Shown piece by piece: positions 53,688 to 61,313 of a stretch of 64,000 bases of DNA. A program made the translations under genes and the position numbers. Positions within the stretch are counted from its first letter, which is position 1; every line of letters begins with the position of its first letter. Under the pieces are notes generated by a model. The model was not told the origin of the DNA and did not search any database. It saw only the letters and a list, made by a program, of their open reading frames with translations. This DNA comes from JAILEN01 sp036723975 (GTDB taxonomy: Bacteria > Bacillota > Clostridia > Lachnospirales > Lachnospiraceae), in assembly GCA_036723975.1 (NCBI GenBank), contig DAIMGJ010000010.1, positions 17,432-81,431 of the forward strand. Reading direction: 5' to 3'.

Positions 53688-54884
53688 ATGAAGATTGGTG
53701 TATTAGGCGGAACTTTTAATCCCATTCATAATGGGCATATTGAGATGGCAAGACAGGCACTTTCCATGGCTAGTTTGGATGAAGTTTGGATTATGCCTGC
53801 AAAAATCCCACCGCATAAGGATTCTCGTCAGGTTTGTTCTGCGGCACATCGCTTCTATATGTGTGAGTTGGCTTGTAAAGACCTTGAAGGTGTTGTTGTA
53901 TCGCAGTTTGAATTTAACAGTGATCATAACAATTATACGTATCAAACCTTAGAAAAACTTCGATTAGAGTATCCGGATCATGAATTTTATTTTATAATGG
54001 GTCAAGATTCCGTAGAATCATTCGAAAACTGGAAAAATCCTCAAATAATTCTAAATAATGCAACTCTTTTGGTTTTTCTTCGAGGAAGTCATTATGCCGA
54101 GGAAAAACAACGTTGTTTAGATACAATTGATTATTTGCTAAAGAAATTTGAAGGAAACATCATTTCCGTTGATTACGAACCGGATAATTGTTCTTCTACA
54201 GAAATCAGGAATGCTTTTTATAATGATGACAAAACTTTTGATTTTGCATCAAAGCTTTCCAAAGATGTTTATGATTATATTTTGATGCATCGTTTATACG
54301 ATAAATTGGAAGAATATGATATAGACTCTTTTAAAAAAGAATTAGAACAGAAGTTAAAACCTTCTCGATTTTTGCATTGCTTGGGGGTTGCAGAAACAGC
54401 CGAACATTTAGCTTATGAATATGATTATCCGAAAGATATTGCATATGTTGCGGGACTTTTGCATGATTGTGCTAAATATATGTCTGCCAAAGAACTACTG
54501 TCTTATGCTAAAGAACATGATATTGAAGTGCTAGAAGGGGATATAAAAGCCCCACATTTACTACATGCGCCTGTTGGAGCATATATGGCGAAACATGTAT
54601 TTGGTATTAATGATCCGGAAATTTGTCACTCCATATTGGTTCATACGACCGGTTGCCCGAATATGTCATTGTTGGATAAGATAATATTTGTAGCAGATTA
54701 TATCGAACCAAATCGTGATAAAGCCCCCAGATTGGATGAATTAAGAAAACAATCTGATTATGATATAGACAAAGTAATTGTAATGATTTTAGAGGATACC
54801 ATTTCGTATATTAAGAGTCAGGGCGCTTTTATGGATTTGAGAACCTTAGACACGTATAACTACTATAAAGGAGAAAAGAAATGA
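53688..54884 (+). CDS. nadD-yqeK: Nicotinate-nucleotide adenylyltransferase fused to YqeK HD hydrolase
   Basis: A 398-residue fusion. Residues 1-195 are NadD, which adds AMP to nicotinate mononucleotide in NAD synthesis (GVLGGTFNPIHNGHIEMA, FIMGQDSVESFENW, CSSTEIRNAF). Residues about 205-398 are YqeK, an HD-domain diadenosine tetraphosphate hydrolase (SRFLHCLGVAETAEHLA, GLLHDCAKYM, DKIIFVADYIEPNR). In Bacillus these are neighbouring separate genes. The join is in frame with no sign of sequence error. It overlaps rsfS by 4 bp. Confidence 0.95.
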   Translation: MKIGVLGGTFNPIHNGHIEMARQALSMASLDEVWIMPAKIPPHKDSRQVCSAAHRFYMCELACKDLEGVVVSQFEFNSDHNNYTYQTLEKLRLEYPDHEFYFIMGQDSVESFENWKNPQIILNNATLLVFLRGSHYAEEKQRCLDTIDYLLKKFEGNIISVDYEPDNCSSTEIRNAFYNDDKTFDFASKLSKDVYDYILMHRLYDKLEEYDIDSFKKELEQKLKPSRFLHCLGVAETAEHLAYEYDYPKDIAYVAGLLHDCAKYMSAKELLSYAKEHDIEVLEGDIKAPHLLHAPVGAYMAKHVFGINDPEICHSILVHTTGCPNMSLLDKIIFVADYIEPNRDKAPRLDELRKQSDYDIDKVIVMILEDTISYIKSQGAFMDLRTLDTYNYYKGEKK

Positions 54885-55243
54885 ATACAAAAGAGTTAAC
54901 AGCTAAAGTTTATCAGGCACTTGATGAAAAATTGGCTGAAGATATTTCTGTAATTGATATATCAAATATTTCCGTAATAGCGGATTACTTTATTGTGGCA
55001 ACCGCAAAAAATCAGAATCATTTGTCGGCTTTACAGGATGCAGCAGATGAAGTGATGTATAAAAACGGTTTCCATGCAAAACAAGTAGAGGGAAATCGTA
55101 ATTCCACATGGATCCTAATGGACTATGAAGATATAATTATTCATCTGTTTTCTGCAGAAGACAGACTGTTTTATAATTTAGAACGAATCTGGCAAGACGG
55201 TACTTTTGTTACCGAAGAAGAATTAAAAGAATTTATGGATTAA
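54881..55243 (+). CDS. rsfS: Ribosome silencing factor
   Basis: Binds L14 on the 50S subunit and blocks joining with 30S during starvation. The 120-residue product has the DUF143 features DISVIDISNISVIADYFIVATAKNQNH and the end segment VEGNRNSTWILMDYEDIIIHLF. Its ATG overlaps the nadD-yqeK stop. A large bidirectional terminator separates it from the convergent lexA. Confidence 0.95.
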   Translation: MNTKELTAKVYQALDEKLAEDISVIDISNISVIADYFIVATAKNQNHLSALQDAADEVMYKNGFHAKQVEGNRNSTWILMDYEDIIIHLFSAEDRLFYNLERIWQDGTFVTEEELKEFMD

Positions 55244-55289
55244 AGCAAACGCATGCATTTACATTTCATTGTAAATGCATGCGTTTGCT
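55244..55289. terminator. Bidirectional terminator between rsfS and lexA
   Basis: A perfect 20-bp stem: AGCAAACGCATGCATTTACA (55244-55263) and its complement (55270-55289), with loop TTTCAT. Convergent genes lie on either side. T-runs are weak, but the stem is very stable. Confidence 0.85.
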
Positions 55290-55291
55290 AT

Positions 55292-55906
55292 TTAAAAGAA
55301 GCGATATACGCCGAAAACTTTACCGAGTATTTGACAGTTTGGAACAATAATATCATCCATGTTTGAATTCTCCGGATGTAAAACAATATGATCCGCCTTT
55401 TTATAGAAAGTCTTTACCGTGGCGGAATCATCTACCAATGCAACAACCATATCACCGTCTCGAGCAGTGTCGGTGCGTTCTACTATAATGGTATCCCCGT
55501 CCAAAATACCGGCCTCAACCATGGATTCTCCTTTCACATGCAACATAAAGCATTCGCCCCTAGGTGCATACTCCGCAGGAATCGGAAAGTAGCTTTCAAT
55601 ATTCTGAATGGCCAAAAGCGGTTGTCCTGCGGCTACCTGTCCGACAACCGGTACACTGACCATCTCACGTCTTGTGAGATTGAAATTGTCGTCTAAGATT
55701 TCAATTGTTCTGGACTTGGTGGGATCTCGACGAATATATCCGTTCTTTTCCAGTTTTTCCAAATGAGAGAATACGGACGAAGTGGACTTTAAATTTACCG
55801 CTGCGCATATTTCTCGAACAGAAGGGGGAAATCCCTTGGATAAGATTTCTGATTTCATGAAATCTAAGATTTCTTGCTGTTTATCTGTGATTTTACCGTA
55901 TGACAT
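55292..55906 (-). CDS. lexA: LexA repressor
   Basis: SOS repressor with self-cleavage. The 204-residue product has a winged-helix N-terminus (ITDKQQEILDFMKSEILSKG, PSVREICAAVNLKSTSSVFSHL), the Ala-Gly cleavage site in GQVAAGQP, the nucleophile serine in VKGESMVEAG and the lysine in DSATVKTFYKK. AAGGAGG precedes the ATG on its strand. It is divergent from a LysM gene like yneA, as in Bacillus, and the shared upstream region has LexA-box-like sequences. Confidence 0.97.
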   Translation of the reverse strand: MSYGKITDKQQEILDFMKSEILSKGFPPSVREICAAVNLKSTSSVFSHLEKLEKNGYIRRDPTKSRTIEILDDNFNLTRREMVSVPVVGQVAAGQPLLAIQNIESYFPIPAEYAPRGECFMLHVKGESMVEAGILDGDTIIVERTDTARDGDMVVALVDDSATVKTFYKKADHIVLHPENSNMDDIIVPNCQILGKVFGVYRFF

Positions 55907-55932
55907 AGGAACCTCCTTACATTTATATTAGA

Positions 55933-55960
55933 AGTATAGCATACTTTGATTTAATAGCAA
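55933..55960 (-). promoter_or_regulatory. Candidate lexA promoter
   Basis: On the minus strand TTGCTA and TATACT are separated by 16 bp, with an extended ATGCTATACT. A LexA-box-like sequence overlaps the -35. Confidence 0.5.
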
Positions 55961-55971
55961 ACATATTTTTG
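55958..55971. promoter_or_regulatory. LexA-box-like sequence at the lexA promoter
   Basis: CAAACATATTTTTG differs in one arm base from the symmetric CAAAC-N4-GTTTG box found 27 bp away. It overlaps the -35 of the lexA promoter, so self-repression is expected. Confidence 0.45.
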
Positions 55972-55994
55972 GGAAAATTTGTTCGAAAAATATA

Positions 55995-56023
55995 TTGACA
56001 AACATGCGTTTGTTCGATAATAT
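55995..56023 (+). promoter_or_regulatory. Promoter with LexA operator for the yneA-like gene
   Basis: TTGACA and TAATAT are separated by 17 bp. The spacer holds the palindrome CAAACATGCGTTTG (55999-56012), which matches most positions of the Bacillus LexA box CGAACRNRYGTTYC. A second inverted repeat, ATGTTC-GTA-GAACAT, lies at 56022-56036. Confidence 0.7.
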
Positions 56024-56065
56024 GTTCGTAGAACATTTGTTTTGACTATTTGAGAGAGGTGTGTC

Positions 56066-56425
56066 ATGAAAAGAAGAAGTACTTATCGCAAACATTATAG
56101 TTCATCATCGAACGCAAAAAGTAGAAGAACATGCTTAGTGTCTTTTCAACGGCTGGCTGTTTTCAGTGCAGTTCTTGTTTTTGTTTTGATATTTGTATTT
56201 TCTTCTTTTGCAGACGCGCATAACGATCTGCAAAAGTATTATACCAGCGTATGTGTGGAAAATGGTCAGACTCTTTGGGATATTTCCGGTATCTATTGTT
56301 CGCCGGAATATAGTGACAGAGAAGCTTATATTGATGAGGTAATGCGTTTAAATCATTTGACTTCATCGGATATTCATAGCGGGAATTATTTAATAGTCCC
56401 TTATTACGGCTCCGAACCCTTGTAA
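56066..56425 (+). CDS. LysM-domain membrane protein, YneA-like SOS division inhibitor
   Basis: A 119-residue protein with a basic N-terminus, one membrane helix at about residues 33-50 (LAVFSAVLVFVLIFVF) and a C-terminal LysM-type domain (VENGQTLWDISGIYC ... HSGNYLIVPYY) facing the wall. Layout, length and position divergent from lexA match YneA of Bacillus, which blocks division during the SOS response. A LexA-like box sits in its promoter. Sequence identity to YneA is not clear by eye, so the role is inferred mainly from context. GAGAGAGGTG precedes the ATG. Confidence 0.8.
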   Translation: MKRRSTYRKHYSSSSNAKSRRTCLVSFQRLAVFSAVLVFVLIFVFSSFADAHNDLQKYYTSVCVENGQTLWDISGIYCSPEYSDREAYIDEVMRLNHLTSSDIHSGNYLIVPYYGSEPL

Positions 56426-56480
56426 ATCTTTCCTGAAATAGATATAATTCATAAAGATTATCTTTTATGGAAAGTGGACT

Positions 56481-57206
56481 ATGTTTCGTTTTTTGTTTGT
56501 TATAATTGCAAATCTTTTCCGTGGACCGTATATGATTCCTCATATGCGCAAATTAGCTAAGAATAAAGCCAAGTATTCATTTGAGGTTCGCTATCGATAT
56601 GTGAAGCAAATGATACGTTATATGATGAATTCAGGTAATATTTCCACAGAAGTATATGGCAGGGAAAATCTTCCTCAAGATGGTGGATATGTTATGTTCC
56701 CGAATCATCAAGGTAAGTTTGATGCATTGGCTGTGATAAACGGACACGACAAGCCATGTACCTTTGTTATGGACAAGGCGAAATCAAAGACATTTTTAGT
56801 AAATGAAATGTGTAACTTGATAGATGCGAAACGACTGGATTTGGATGACATTCGTCAAAACCTTAAAATCATCAATGAAATTACCGAGGAAGTAAAAGAA
56901 GGAAAACGCTTTATTCTGTTTTCTGAAGGCGGCTATTCTAAGAATCATAATAAAGTTAAAAATTTTAAGCCGGGGAGTTTCAAATCTGCAATGTCTGCAA
57001 AAGCACCATTGGTCCCTGTTTGTTTAATAGATTCTTATATTCCCTTTAACAGTTTAAAACTGGGTTCATGTGTTACCAAGGTTATCTTTCTTGAACCAAT
57101 CTTTTATGATGAATACAAAGATATGAAGACACCGGAAGTTGCAAAGATGGTACGTGAAAGAATTATTGCCAAAATGGCAGAATTCGGCATTGAAGGAGAA
57201 GAATAA
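56481..57206 (+). CDS. 1-acyl-sn-glycerol-3-phosphate acyltransferase (PlsC family)
   Basis: Membrane-associated acyltransferase of phospholipid synthesis, 241 residues. The catalytic motif is FPNHQGKFDAL (NHxxxxD), and the glycerol-phosphate-binding region is FSEGGYSKN, where the usual EGT is EGG. A hydrophobic N-terminus (FRFLFVIIANLFRGPY) fits membrane attachment. The exact acyl acceptor is inferred. GGAAAG precedes the ATG. The infC promoter begins just after it. Confidence 0.88.
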   Translation: MFRFLFVIIANLFRGPYMIPHMRKLAKNKAKYSFEVRYRYVKQMIRYMMNSGNISTEVYGRENLPQDGGYVMFPNHQGKFDALAVINGHDKPCTFVMDKAKSKTFLVNEMCNLIDAKRLDLDDIRQNLKIINEITEEVKEGKRFILFSEGGYSKNHNKVKNFKPGSFKSAMSAKAPLVPVCLIDSYIPFNSLKLGSCVTKVIFLEPIFYDEYKDMKTPEVAKMVRERIIAKMAEFGIEGEE

Positions 57207-57255
57207 GGTTTCTTTCTTGAATTGTGATTTTTCTTGATTTTTATTTGATTTTTGC

Positions 57256-57284
57256 TTGACGTACGTGATTCTATATGATATATT
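57256..57284 (+). promoter_or_regulatory. Candidate SigA promoter for infC-rpmI-rplT
   Basis: TTGACG and TATATT are separated by 17 bp, about 140 bp before infC, leaving room for the attenuator leader. Confidence 0.7.
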
Positions 57285-57299
57285 ACAGAAGTTGTAAAA

Positions 57300-57407
57300 A
57301 AAGTAGAGTATCCACTCTCACCTAAGCGCAATTGGGCGACTTAGTGTCATTACACTTTTTATTATGTGTTTTTGATTTGTGGATAGTCTGCCTATCCACT
57401 TTTTTAT
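57300..57407 (+). promoter_or_regulatory. infC leader with L20-type attenuator
   Basis: The leader has a small AGAGT/ACTCT hairpin (57305-57318), a CTAAGCGC/GCG-CTTAG hairpin (57322-57344), and a terminator (57379-57407). TATCCAC occurs twice, at 57309-57315 and in the 3' arm of the terminator at 57393-57399. The first copy can therefore pair with GTGGATA (57379-57385) and stop the terminator forming. The position before infC-rpmI-rplT fits the Firmicutes L20 leader, by which L20 controls its own operon. Confidence 0.72.
57379..57407 (+). terminator. Leader terminator upstream of infC
   Basis: GTGGATAG (57379-57386) and CTATCCAC (57392-57399) form an 8-bp stem followed by TTTTTTT, 15 bp before the infC start. 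As part of the leader it is a regulated attenuator rather than a constitutive end. Confidence 0.9.
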
Positions 57408-57422
57408 TGGGAGGACAAAGCT

Positions 57423-57935
57423 ATTAGTAATAACGATTTACAGATTAACGAACAGATTCGCGATAAAGAAGTTCGTTTGATCGGACAAGATGGAGAACAA
57501 CTTGGAATAATGTCTGCAAAGGATGCTTTTTTTAAAGCGCAAGAGTTGGAGTTGGATTTGGTGAAGATTTCTCCAAATGCGAAGCCACCGGTTTGCAAGA
57601 TTATCGATTATGGAAAATATCGATATGAATTGGCTCGTAAAGAGAAGGAGGCCAAGAAAAAGCAAAAGATTGTGGAAGTAAAAGAAATTCGTTTGTCTCC
57701 GAACATCGAAGCGAATGATCTCAATACCAAGATTACCGCTGCCAAGAAGTTTTTGGCAAAGGGTAACAAGGTAAAGATTACATTGCGTTTTCGTGGTCGT
57801 GAAATGGCACATATGTCTACCAGTAAGCACATCCTTGATGATTTTGCGGAAAGCTTATCGGATGTTTGTGTTGTGGAGAAGCCTGCAAAGCAGGAAGGCA
57901 GAAGTATCAGTATGATACTTGCAGAAAAGAAATGA
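57423..57935 (+). CDS. infC: Translation initiation factor IF-3 (AUU start)
   Basis: Binds the 30S subunit and checks start-codon choice. The 170-residue product has the IF3 N-domain (QINEQIRDKEVRLIGQDGEQ), the linker YRYELARKEKEAKKKQK, and the C-domain (VKITLRFRGREMAH, SISMILAEKK). No ATG, GTG or TTG fits the true N-terminus; the first codon in frame after GGGAGG (8-bp spacing) is ATT at 57423, giving MSNNDLQINEQIRD. AUU starts are known for infC in other bacteria and allow IF-3 to limit its own synthesis. rpmI follows. Confidence 0.93.
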   Translation: MSNNDLQINEQIRDKEVRLIGQDGEQLGIMSAKDAFFKAQELELDLVKISPNAKPPVCKIIDYGKYRYELARKEKEAKKKQKIVEVKEIRLSPNIEANDLNTKITAAKKFLAKGNKVKITLRFRGREMAHMSTSKHILDDFAESLSDVCVVEKPAKQEGRSISMILAEKK

Positions 57936-57955
57936 TTTTAGGAGGATTTTAAATT

Positions 57956-58153
57956 ATGCCAAAGATTAAGACTAAAAGAGCTGCTGCAAAGCGTTTTAAA
58001 GCTACAGGTACAGGTAAATTAAAAAGAGCTAAGGCTAACAAGAGCCACATCTTAACCAAGAAGTCTACAAAGAGAAAGAGAAGCTTAAGACAGGCAGCTA
58101 TGACAGATGCTACTAATGTTAAAGCAATGAAGAAAGTATTACCGTACATTTAA
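57956..58153 (+). CDS. rpmI: 50S ribosomal protein L35
   Basis: A 65-residue, very basic large-subunit protein. PKIKTKRAAAKRFKATGTGK at the start and HILTKKSTKRKRSLR are family-typical. AGGAGG precedes the ATG. It is part of infC-rpmI-rplT and is controlled together with L20. Confidence 0.97.
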   Translation: MPKIKTKRAAAKRFKATGTGKLKRAKANKSHILTKKSTKRKRSLRQAAMTDATNVKAMKKVLPYI

Positions 58154-58180
58154 GAAGAGTTTGGTTAGGAGGAATTTAAA

Positions 58181-58537
58181 ATGGCAAGAATTAAAGGCGG
58201 AATGAACGCTAAAAAGAAACATAACAGAGTTTTAAAGATGGCAAAGGGATACCGTGGAGCTCGCTCTAAACAGTATCGTATTGCTAAACAGTCCGTGATG
58301 AGAGCGTTAAAGAGCTCTTATGCCGGAAGAAAAGAAAGAAAGAGACAGTATCGCCAGCTTTGGATTGCACGTATCAATGCAGCTGCAAGATTAAACGGTC
58401 TTTCTTATTCTAAGTTTATGTATGGTTTAAAATTAGCTAACGTTGATTTGAACCGTAAAGTATTAGCTGATATGGCAGTTAATGATGCTGAAGGATTCAA
58501 GGATTTAGCTGAACTTGCAAAGAGCAAAATCGCTTAA
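58181..58537 (+). CDS. rplT: 50S ribosomal protein L20
   Basis: A 118-residue basic protein needed early in 50S assembly and probable repressor of its own operon through the leader upstream of infC. The start ARIKGGMNAKKKHNRVLKMA and the RKERKRQYRQLWIARINAA segment are typical. AGGAGG precedes the ATG. A terminator follows. Confidence 0.97.
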   Translation: MARIKGGMNAKKKHNRVLKMAKGYRGARSKQYRIAKQSVMRALKSSYAGRKERKRQYRQLWIARINAAARLNGLSYSKFMYGLKLANVDLNRKVLADMAVNDAEGFKDLAELAKSKIA

Positions 58538-58554
58538 TTTCTTTTTGATTTTTT

Positions 58555-58586
58555 ATCCCTTAGGTAGTGATACCTAGGGGATTTTT
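58555..58586 (+). terminator. Intrinsic terminator after rplT
   Basis: ATCCCTTAGGTA (58555-58566) pairs with TACCTAGGGGAT (58571-58582) over a GTGA loop with one wobble, followed by TTTT. A TATAAT box at 58590-58595 lies directly after it. Confidence 0.9.
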
Positions 58587-58626
58587 GTGTATAATGAATA
58601 CTATGAAAAGCAATGGTAAAAAAAGA

Positions 58627-60000
58627 ATGGCTGATAAGAATAATGTTGTAAAATTTCATAAAGACTTTCATATCAATATCGCTTTTGTTATCTTTTTTAT
58701 TATATTCATTTATATTTTGTTTCACGTTTTTTCTTATTTAACTTCCGAAAACATCACGATTTATGAAGTGAATCAGGGAACCATTACATCAAAAGATTCC
58801 TATAAAGCTTTAGCAATTCGTCAGGAAGAAGTTTTTTCTGCAGCACAGGATGGAAATGTATATTATTTTGCACCGAACAAATCAAGAGTGGGTGCAAAGT
58901 CTTTGATTTATGCTATTGATAAAGACGGTACCGTAATAAACAGCTTTAAAAATGCAAATTCATCCGGTGCAGATATATCTCAGATGGATTTGTCCGGTCT
59001 GGAGTATTCGCTTCAAAACTTTGTAAATGATTATAATGCCAATGACTATCATAAGATTTATTCCTTTAAATCAAATCTTGCTGATGATTTACAACAAATC
59101 GTTGATGAAAGTATATTGGAAACCTATGAATCTGATATAAAAAATGCTCTCCAAAACGGTACTTATTTTACGTATTACGCCCCCAAAACCGGACTGATTG
59201 TATATCAGACGGATGGATTTGAATCGGTTAATCTGGATAATTTCTCTTCTGATTTATTTGATTCCGGAAATATAAGCACAAATAATTTGCGCAGCAATGA
59301 AAGTGTTCTGGAAGGAGAGGCTGTATTTAAACTGATTACTTCCGATAATTGGAATTTGGTTATGCCGATTGATACTGATATGGTAGAAACATTGGAAAAT
59401 GATTCGGCTATTGAAATTGAGTTTACGGAAGATAATGCCGTTACGTGGTGCAGTTATTCCATTATTGATAAAGCAGGCGTAAATTATTTGGTATTGTCAC
59501 TTGATGATTCCATGGAACGATATGCTGATCAGAGATTTATCGGTATCAATTTAAAACTGGATGAGAAAAACGGATTAAAGATTCCAAACAGCGCCATTAT
59601 TGACAAAACCTTTTATACTGTCCCTAAGAAGTATTTTACAAAGGGGGAAGATTCCTCAAGTTACGGATTGTTGATAAAAAACGGTTCAAACGTTGAATTT
59701 AAAAGAACAACTATTTATTTTGAAGATGACAATTCTTATTACGTGGATGGTGAAACGGTTTCTGAAGGTGATGTTTGTTTGATGGTTAATTCAAAAGATA
59801 CATATGAAATTGGAACGGATACCGGCGTTTTACAGGGCGTTTATAATGTAAACAAAGGATATACCGTATTTAAGATTATTGATATTATTTATCAAAACAA
59901 CGAGTATACGATTGTCAAAGCAGGAACGGATTATGGATTGTCTTTATATGATAGAATCGTTCTTCAGGGCGACAAAGTGAGCGAAAACGAGATTCTTTAG
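58627..60000 (+). CDS. HlyD-like membrane-anchored protein of unknown function
   Basis: About 457 residues with a short cytoplasmic N-terminus, one membrane helix (about residues 18-40, INIAFVIFFIIFIYILFHVF) and a large extracytoplasmic region. YKALAIRQEEVFSAAQDGNVYYF and the late VMPIDTDMV...IEIEFTED resemble the HlyD-type adaptor fold with lipoyl-like and barrel parts. No ABC or RND partner lies nearby. In Firmicutes I recall such genes before yggS and sepF, which follow here, so a role linked to division or the envelope is possible. Start uncertain: ATG 58627 is chosen, but 58603 and 58594 are also in frame and no strong ribosome site is seen. Confidence 0.8.
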   Translation: MADKNNVVKFHKDFHINIAFVIFFIIFIYILFHVFSYLTSENITIYEVNQGTITSKDSYKALAIRQEEVFSAAQDGNVYYFAPNKSRVGAKSLIYAIDKDGTVINSFKNANSSGADISQMDLSGLEYSLQNFVNDYNANDYHKIYSFKSNLADDLQQIVDESILETYESDIKNALQNGTYFTYYAPKTGLIVYQTDGFESVNLDNFSSDLFDSGNISTNNLRSNESVLEGEAVFKLITSDNWNLVMPIDTDMVETLENDSAIEIEFTEDNAVTWCSYSIIDKAGVNYLVLSLDDSMERYADQRFIGINLKLDEKNGLKIPNSAIIDKTFYTVPKKYFTKGEDSSSYGLLIKNGSNVEFKRTTIYFEDDNSYYVDGETVSEGDVCLMVNSKDTYEIGTDTGVLQGVYNVNKGYTVFKIIDIIYQNNEYTIVKAGTDYGLSLYDRIVLQGDKVSENEIL

Positions 60001-60016
60001 TCTGAAAGGTGAATAT

Positions 60017-60709
60017 ATGCTAAAAGATAACTTAAAATCAGTAGAAGAAAATATACAAAGAGCGTGTGATAAATCCGGACGAAAGAGGAGTGAAGTTACA
60101 CTTGTTTCTGTTAGTAAAACAAAACCTGTTGAGACTTTAAAAGAGGCATACGATCTTGGTGTGCGTGTGTTTGGAGAAAACAAAGTTCAGGAACTTGAAG
60201 TGAAAATTCCTGCTTTTGGTGATGATGTTTCCTGGCATATGATTGGACATCTTCAGCGTAATAAGGTGAAATATATTATTGGAAAAGTTGATTTGATTCA
60301 TAGCGTAGATTCTCTTAGACTTGCGGAAGAGATTCAAAAAGAATCAAAGAAGAAAAATGTAATCTCCGATATTTTAATTGAGGTAAATGTAGCTGAAGAA
60401 GAATCAAAGTTTGGTGTTCGTGTAGATGAGGTTTTAGAATTGGTAGAAACCATTTCCAAATTACCAAATATTCGAATTCGTGGATTGATGACAATAGCAC
60501 CATATGTTGTGGATTCTGAAGAAAATCGATGGGTTTTCCGCAAAATAAAGGATTTATCTGTTGACATAGCAAGTAAAAACATTGATAATGTATATATGGA
60601 TATTCTGTCGATGGGAATGACAGGAGATTATACCGTAGCTATCGAAGAGGGTGCAACTTTGGTTCGTGTCGGAACAGGCATCTTTGGAGAAAGAAATTAT
60701 AATATATAA
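60017..60709 (+). CDS. YggS family pyridoxal-phosphate homeostasis protein
   Basis: A 230-residue alanine-racemase-fold protein that binds PLP and balances B6 vitamers and amino acids. The PLP lysine lies in LVSVSKTKPVE; FGENKVQELEVK, WHMIGHLQRNKVKYI, and the end MGMTGDYTVAIEEGATLVRVGTGIFGER are typical. AAAGGTG precedes the ATG. It stands next to sepF as in many Firmicutes (ylmE-ylmF). Confidence 0.94.
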   Translation: MLKDNLKSVEENIQRACDKSGRKRSEVTLVSVSKTKPVETLKEAYDLGVRVFGENKVQELEVKIPAFGDDVSWHMIGHLQRNKVKYIIGKVDLIHSVDSLRLAEEIQKESKKKNVISDILIEVNVAEEESKFGVRVDEVLELVETISKLPNIRIRGLMTIAPYVVDSEENRWVFRKIKDLSVDIASKNIDNVYMDILSMGMTGDYTVAIEEGATLVRVGTGIFGERNYNI

Positions 60710-60720
60710 GGAGAGGACCC

Positions 60721-61221
60721 ATGGGCGTATTTGATAAAATGTTGTCAGCTATGAAGCTTGGTGATGAAGATTATGACGACGATGAATACGATGATGAATA
60801 TGATGATGACGAGGAAGTAGAAGAGCGCAAGTCTATTTTTAAACATTCCGATGAAAGTGAGAAAAAGAGTTCTTCCGGAGCATCTATTTCCAGATTTACC
60901 ACTATGAGAGGTGGCAAGAAAAATGCATCCAACAGCATGGAGGTTTGCGTTATTAAACCGTCCTCTTTTGAAGACGCCAGAGAAATTGCCGAAACATTAT
61001 TGGCAGATCGTACCGTTATTCTTAATATGGAAGGTTTGGATTTAGCATTAGCACAGCGTTTGATTGATTTTATTTCCGGTGCATGCTATGCGATTGATGG
61101 TAACTTACAGAAAGTATCAAATTATATTTTCATTATTACACCAGCGAACGTAGATATTTCCGGTGACTTACAAGAGCTTATGAGTGCTTTTGATTTCTCC
61201 GGTATTCAGACAGGTTTTTAA
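60721..61221 (+). CDS. sepF: Cell division protein SepF
   Basis: FtsZ-binding division protein that bends the membrane and helps build the septum. The 166-residue product begins with GVFDKMLSAMKLG, a short amphipathic membrane-binding helix. A very acidic linker at about residues 16-37 is followed by the SepF core at about 75-160 (CVIKPSSFEDAREIAETLL, VILNMEGLDLALAQRLIDFISG). AGGAGAGGA precedes the ATG. It lies 11 bp after yggS and ends at a terminator. Confidence 0.95.
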   Translation: MGVFDKMLSAMKLGDEDYDDDEYDDEYDDDEEVEERKSIFKHSDESEKKSSSGASISRFTTMRGGKKNASNSMEVCVIKPSSFEDAREIAETLLADRTVILNMEGLDLALAQRLIDFISGACYAIDGNLQKVSNYIFIITPANVDISGDLQELMSAFDFSGIQTGF

Positions 61222-61263
61222 TTAAATAATTAGTTTTGTCTCAATCATAAGGAAAGATGAAAT

Positions 61264-61297
61264 GAAAGCCTCCGATGTTGTTTTTGGAGGCTTTTTC
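61264..61297 (+). terminator. Intrinsic terminator between sepF and aroB
   Basis: AAAGCCTCC (61265-61273) pairs with GGAGGCTTT (61286-61294), followed by TTC. The aroB ribosome site starts 4 bp later. Confidence 0.88.
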
Positions 61298-61313
61298 TAT
61301 AGGAGGATTGAAA

